From assembly GCF_905207935.1 (NCBI RefSeq), contig NZ_CAJLNI010000032.1:1-16574 (forward strand): a stretch of 16,574 bases of DNA, given 5' to 3'. The position numbers were made by a program, and so were the translations under genes. The notes under the pieces are model-generated. The model did no database searches, had not been told where the DNA came from, and saw only the letters and a program-made list of their open reading frames with translations. Source of the stretch: an uncultured Haemophilus sp. (GTDB lineage Bacteria > Pseudomonadota > Gammaproteobacteria > Enterobacterales > Pasteurellaceae). Each line of letters starts with the position of its first letter. The stretch's first letter is position 1. Shown piece by piece: positions 14,267 to 16,574 of this stretch.

Positions 14267-15143
14267 AGAACCTGATGAATTTCGCGAAAGCACCTCCTTC
14301 TTTCAAATTTGGTTGCTTTTCCGCCAAAATCGTGTGGCATTATTTAGTTTCTATTTATTTGTTATCCTGATTTTGGTCGCACTTTTTCCGAAACTCATCA
14401 TGCCTTATAGCGAAAGCATGGAGTTTGTGGGAGAAGAATTGATGCCGCCATCTTGGGTAGAAAAAGGTCGTATCGCCTTTTTCTTTGGCACGGACGATCT
14501 TGGCCGAGATGTACTCAGTCGATTAATCATGGGGACACAATACACTCTTGGTTCATCCCTTTTGGTGGTTATCGCGGTGGCAATTATTGGGGGCGCACTA
14601 GGTATTCTTGCGGGCATGTCTGACGGGATTAAAGCGCGTTTTTTAGGTCATTTTTTTGATGCTTTTTTATCGATTCCTATTTTGCTGATTGCCATTATCA
14701 TTTCCACGTTAATGGAACCAAGCTTAATGAATGCCATGTTTGCTACCCTATTAGCTATTTTGCCGTATTTTGTGCATGCCATTTATCAAGCGATTCAGCA
14801 AGAGCTAAAGAAAGACTATGTTCTCTTACTAAGATTAGATGGGATTTCAAACTGGGAGCTATTAAAAAGCACAATTTTGCCGAATATTAGTGCCATCTAT
14901 ACGCAAGAAATCGCTCGCGCATTTGTTGTGGCAATTTTAGATATTACAGCATTAAGCTTTATTTCTCTTGGTGCTCAACGCCCGATGCCTGAATGGGGCG
15001 CGATGATCAAAGACTCGCTAGAGTTGATTTATCTTGCGCCTTGGACTGTGTTATTACCTGGTTTTGCTATTATTTTTACCATTTTATTAAGCATTATTTT
15101 TACTAACGGATTGTGTCAAGCAATCAATAAATATTACGAGTAA
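14256..15143 (+). CDS. sapC: Sap peptide ABC transporter permease SapC
   Basis: The second permease subunit, DppC/OppC type, 295 residues. A cytoplasmic N-terminus (1-25) is followed by a first span at about 27-48. The conserved periplasmic stretch FFGTDDLGRDVLSRLIMGT (76-94) comes next, then spans at about 98-122, 133-151, 156-175, 225-240 and 263-285. The EAA-type loop is QQELKKDYVLLLRLDGISNW (181-200), continuing ELLKSTILPN. The ATG lies inside the end of sapB, with AGAAGGG about 5 bases upstream, so the two permeases are translationally coupled and should be made in equal amounts. sapD begins 3 bases after the stop. No exact uptake signal occurs here; GTCGCACTT near 14383 is a one-base variant. 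Confidence 0.95.
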   Translation: MQDREPDEFRESTSFFQIWLLFRQNRVALFSFYLFVILILVALFPKLIMPYSESMEFVGEELMPPSWVEKGRIAFFFGTDDLGRDVLSRLIMGTQYTLGSSLLVVIAVAIIGGALGILAGMSDGIKARFLGHFFDAFLSIPILLIAIIISTLMEPSLMNAMFATLLAILPYFVHAIYQAIQQELKKDYVLLLRLDGISNWELLKSTILPNISAIYTQEIARAFVVAILDITALSFISLGAQRPMPEWGAMIKDSLELIYLAPWTVLLPGFAIIFTILLSIIFTNGLCQAINKYYE

Positions 15144-15146
15144 CCC

Positions 15147-16202
15147 ATGGCGCTGTTAGATATTCGCAATCTTAATATTGAAATTCAAACACCAAACGGC
15201 CGCATAAAAATTGTGGACGGCGTCAATCTTTCGCTTAATGAAGGGGAAATTCTAGGGCTTGTCGGTGAATCAGGCTCCGGCAAAAGTTTAATCGCTAAAG
15301 TGATCAGTAATTCCATCAAAGACAACTGGATTGTCACCGCTGACCGTTTTCGTTTTAATGATGTTGAATTACTTAAACTGACACCTAATCAACGTCGAAA
15401 AATCGTTGGAAAAGAAATTTCAATGATCTTTCAAAATCCATTAAGCTGCCTAGACCCAAGTCGAAAAATCGGCAAACAGCTTATCCAAAGTATTCCCAAT
15501 TGGACCTTTAAAGGCCGTTGGTGGCAATGGTTTGGTTGGAAAAAGCGTCGTGCGATTGAATTACTACACCGTGTGGGTATTAAAGATCACCAAGATATTA
15601 TGGCAAGTTATCCCGATGATCTCACTGAAGGTGAAGGTCAAAAAGTGATGATCGCCGTGGCAGTGGCGAATCAACCTCGTCTATTAATTGCGGACGAACC
15701 CACTAATTCTTTGGAATCTATTACGGCCTTGCAGATTTTCCGTTTGCTTTCAAGTATGAACCAAAACCAAGGTACAACAATTTTATTAGCCAGTAACGAT
15801 CTTAAAAGTATCAGTGAATGGTGTGATAGCATTTCCGTTCTTTATTGTGGGCAAAATACAGAGTCTGGGCCGACTGACCAAATATTAGAAATGCCTCATC
15901 ATCCTTATACACAAGCATTACTTTACTCTGTTCCCGATTTTAGTCGCCCTTTAGGTTTTAAAAGCAAATTAGGGACATTAGAAGGAACTGTGCCGATTTT
16001 GGAACAAATGCCGATTGGCTGTCGTTTAGGACCTCGCTGCCCTTTTGCTCAGCGTGAATGTATTCAAAAGCCAAGCCGATATCGCATTAAACAGCATGAG
16101 TTTTCCTGCCATCATCCGATTAATCTTCGAGAACGACAGTTTAAAGATAAAATTGCAACTTCACCGCTTACGCTAAATACCGAATCAAAAGGAAACGAAT
16201 AA
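15147..16202 (+). CDS. sapD: Sap ABC transporter ATPase SapD
   Basis: An ATPase subunit of the Sap importer, DppD/OppD type, 351 residues. E. coli SapD is also known to support Trk potassium uptake. Walker A is GESGSGKS (40-47), the Q-loop is IFQNPLSCLDP with Q96, and Walker B is LLIADEPTNS (179-188). The signature is LTEGEGQKVMIA (159-170), a degenerate form of LSGGQ that also occurs in E. coli SapD. At the H-loop the sequence is LLASNDL, with Asn217 where a His is usual. The C-terminal oligopeptide-transport extension carries C292, C298, C305 and C321 in GCRLGPRCPFAQREC and FSCHHP, a cysteine pattern typical of this subfamily. The ATG has only a weak GAG ribosome site and probably relies on coupling to sapC. 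The stop shares a base with the sapF start. Confidence 0.95.
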   Translation: MALLDIRNLNIEIQTPNGRIKIVDGVNLSLNEGEILGLVGESGSGKSLIAKVISNSIKDNWIVTADRFRFNDVELLKLTPNQRRKIVGKEISMIFQNPLSCLDPSRKIGKQLIQSIPNWTFKGRWWQWFGWKKRRAIELLHRVGIKDHQDIMASYPDDLTEGEGQKVMIAVAVANQPRLLIADEPTNSLESITALQIFRLLSSMNQNQGTTILLASNDLKSISEWCDSISVLYCGQNTESGPTDQILEMPHHPYTQALLYSVPDFSRPLGFKSKLGTLEGTVPILEQMPIGCRLGPRCPFAQRECIQKPSRYRIKQHEFSCHHPINLRERQFKDKIATSPLTLNTESKGNE

Positions 16203-16574
16203 TGCCATTATTACAAGTGGAAAATCTCAGTAAAACCTTTGATGAACCCGCAAAACTTTTTGGTTTCGAGCAATTTTATGCGGTAAAAGACGTCAGCTTT
16301 ACGCTTAACCGTAAAGAAACGCTTGCGATTATCGGTAAAAATGGTTCGGGTAAATCGACCTTAGTAAAAATGATCGCAGGGATAACTCCCCCTGCTTCAG
16401 GAAAAATCTTATTTAATGATTTACCATTACAATTCGAAGATTTTCACTATCGCGCACAGCATATTCGAATGGTTTTCCAAGATGCGAATTCAGCGTTTAA
16501 CCCTCGCTTAAATATTGGTCAAGCCTTAGATGCACCGCTGCGATTAATTACCGATTGGGATGAAGAAACGCGCA
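16202..16574 (+). CDS. sapF: Sap ABC transporter ATPase SapF, N-terminal part
   Basis: The second ATPase of the Sap importer; the window ends after 124 codons with the frame open. It starts at ATG 16202 (TAATG with the sapD stop), with AAGGAAA 7 bases upstream. Visible features are MPLLQVENLSKTFDEP, Walker A GKNGSGKST (45-53), followed by LVKMIAG, and the Q-loop VFQD with Q93. The signature motif, Walker B and H-loop lie beyond the window. Position and sequence fit SapF directly after SapD. Confidence 0.93.
   Translation, partial: MPLLQVENLSKTFDEPAKLFGFEQFYAVKDVSFTLNRKETLAIIGKNGSGKSTLVKMIAGITPPASGKILFNDLPLQFEDFHYRAQHIRMVFQDANSAFNPRLNIGQALDAPLRLITDWDEETR

Noticed and set aside
1..16574. tRNA, rRNA, CRISPR, insertion sequence or prophage
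   Set aside because: No tRNA-like cloverleaf, regularly spaced repeats, transposase or phage frames were seen; almost all space is filled by ordinary genes.

Overview
This 16.6 kb window reads as the chromosome of a Pasteurellaceae bacterium, most likely a Haemophilus. The strongest sign is the 9-base DNA uptake signal AAGTGCGGT, or its complement, at 20 places (about one per 830 bases). The encoded proteins also fit: a Haemophilus-type periplasmic SodC, a complete sapABCD plus the start of sapF, and very E. coli-like RF2, RecJ and MtnN. I cannot tell H. influenzae, H. haemolyticus and H. parainfluenzae apart from the sequence alone, though an intact sodC fits the last two readily.

Layout. 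(1) 1-262, minus: start of a periplasmic amino-acid-type binding protein that runs off the window. (2) 406-4648, minus: a tightly packed run read in the order dsbC, recJ, a DsbA-like oxidoreductase, mtnN and a small CHY zinc-finger gene. The last gene is interrupted by an in-frame TGA where the family has Trp. Start and stop codons touch or overlap at two of the junctions. (3) 4775-5873, plus: prfB (RF2) with its autoregulatory +1 frameshift. It converges on ycjF (5922-6989, minus) across a shared uptake-signal hairpin terminator. (4) 7171-8902, plus: a three-gene cassette of an exported transglutaminase-like protein, a MerT-like membrane protein and a MerP-like periplasmic metal-binding protein, with its own promoter and terminator. 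(5) 9057-9278, minus: a small two-helix membrane protein of unknown function with a TTG start. (6) 9433-11512, minus: sodC and ycjX. (7) 11601 to the end, plus: the sap peptide-uptake ABC transporter, divergent from ycjX.

Common themes. Much of the window serves the periplasm: disulfide formation and isomerisation (DsbA-like, DsbC), copper/zinc superoxide dismutase, the metal-binding MerT/MerP-like pair and the Sap system, which in Haemophilus is known for antimicrobial peptide and heme handling. Uptake signals are used twice over: as head-to-head pairs that form intergenic terminators, and inside genes where they mostly encode Thr-Ala-Leu or Ser-Ala-Val.

The points most worth a second look are the transglutaminase/MerT/MerP-like cassette, the broken CHY zinc-finger gene, the His-to-Asn change at the SapD H-loop, the non-standard CRVC active site of the DsbA-like protein and the small TTG-start membrane protein. 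I found no tRNA, rRNA, insertion sequence, prophage gene or CRISPR array, and no clearly novel multi-gene system beyond the cassette.
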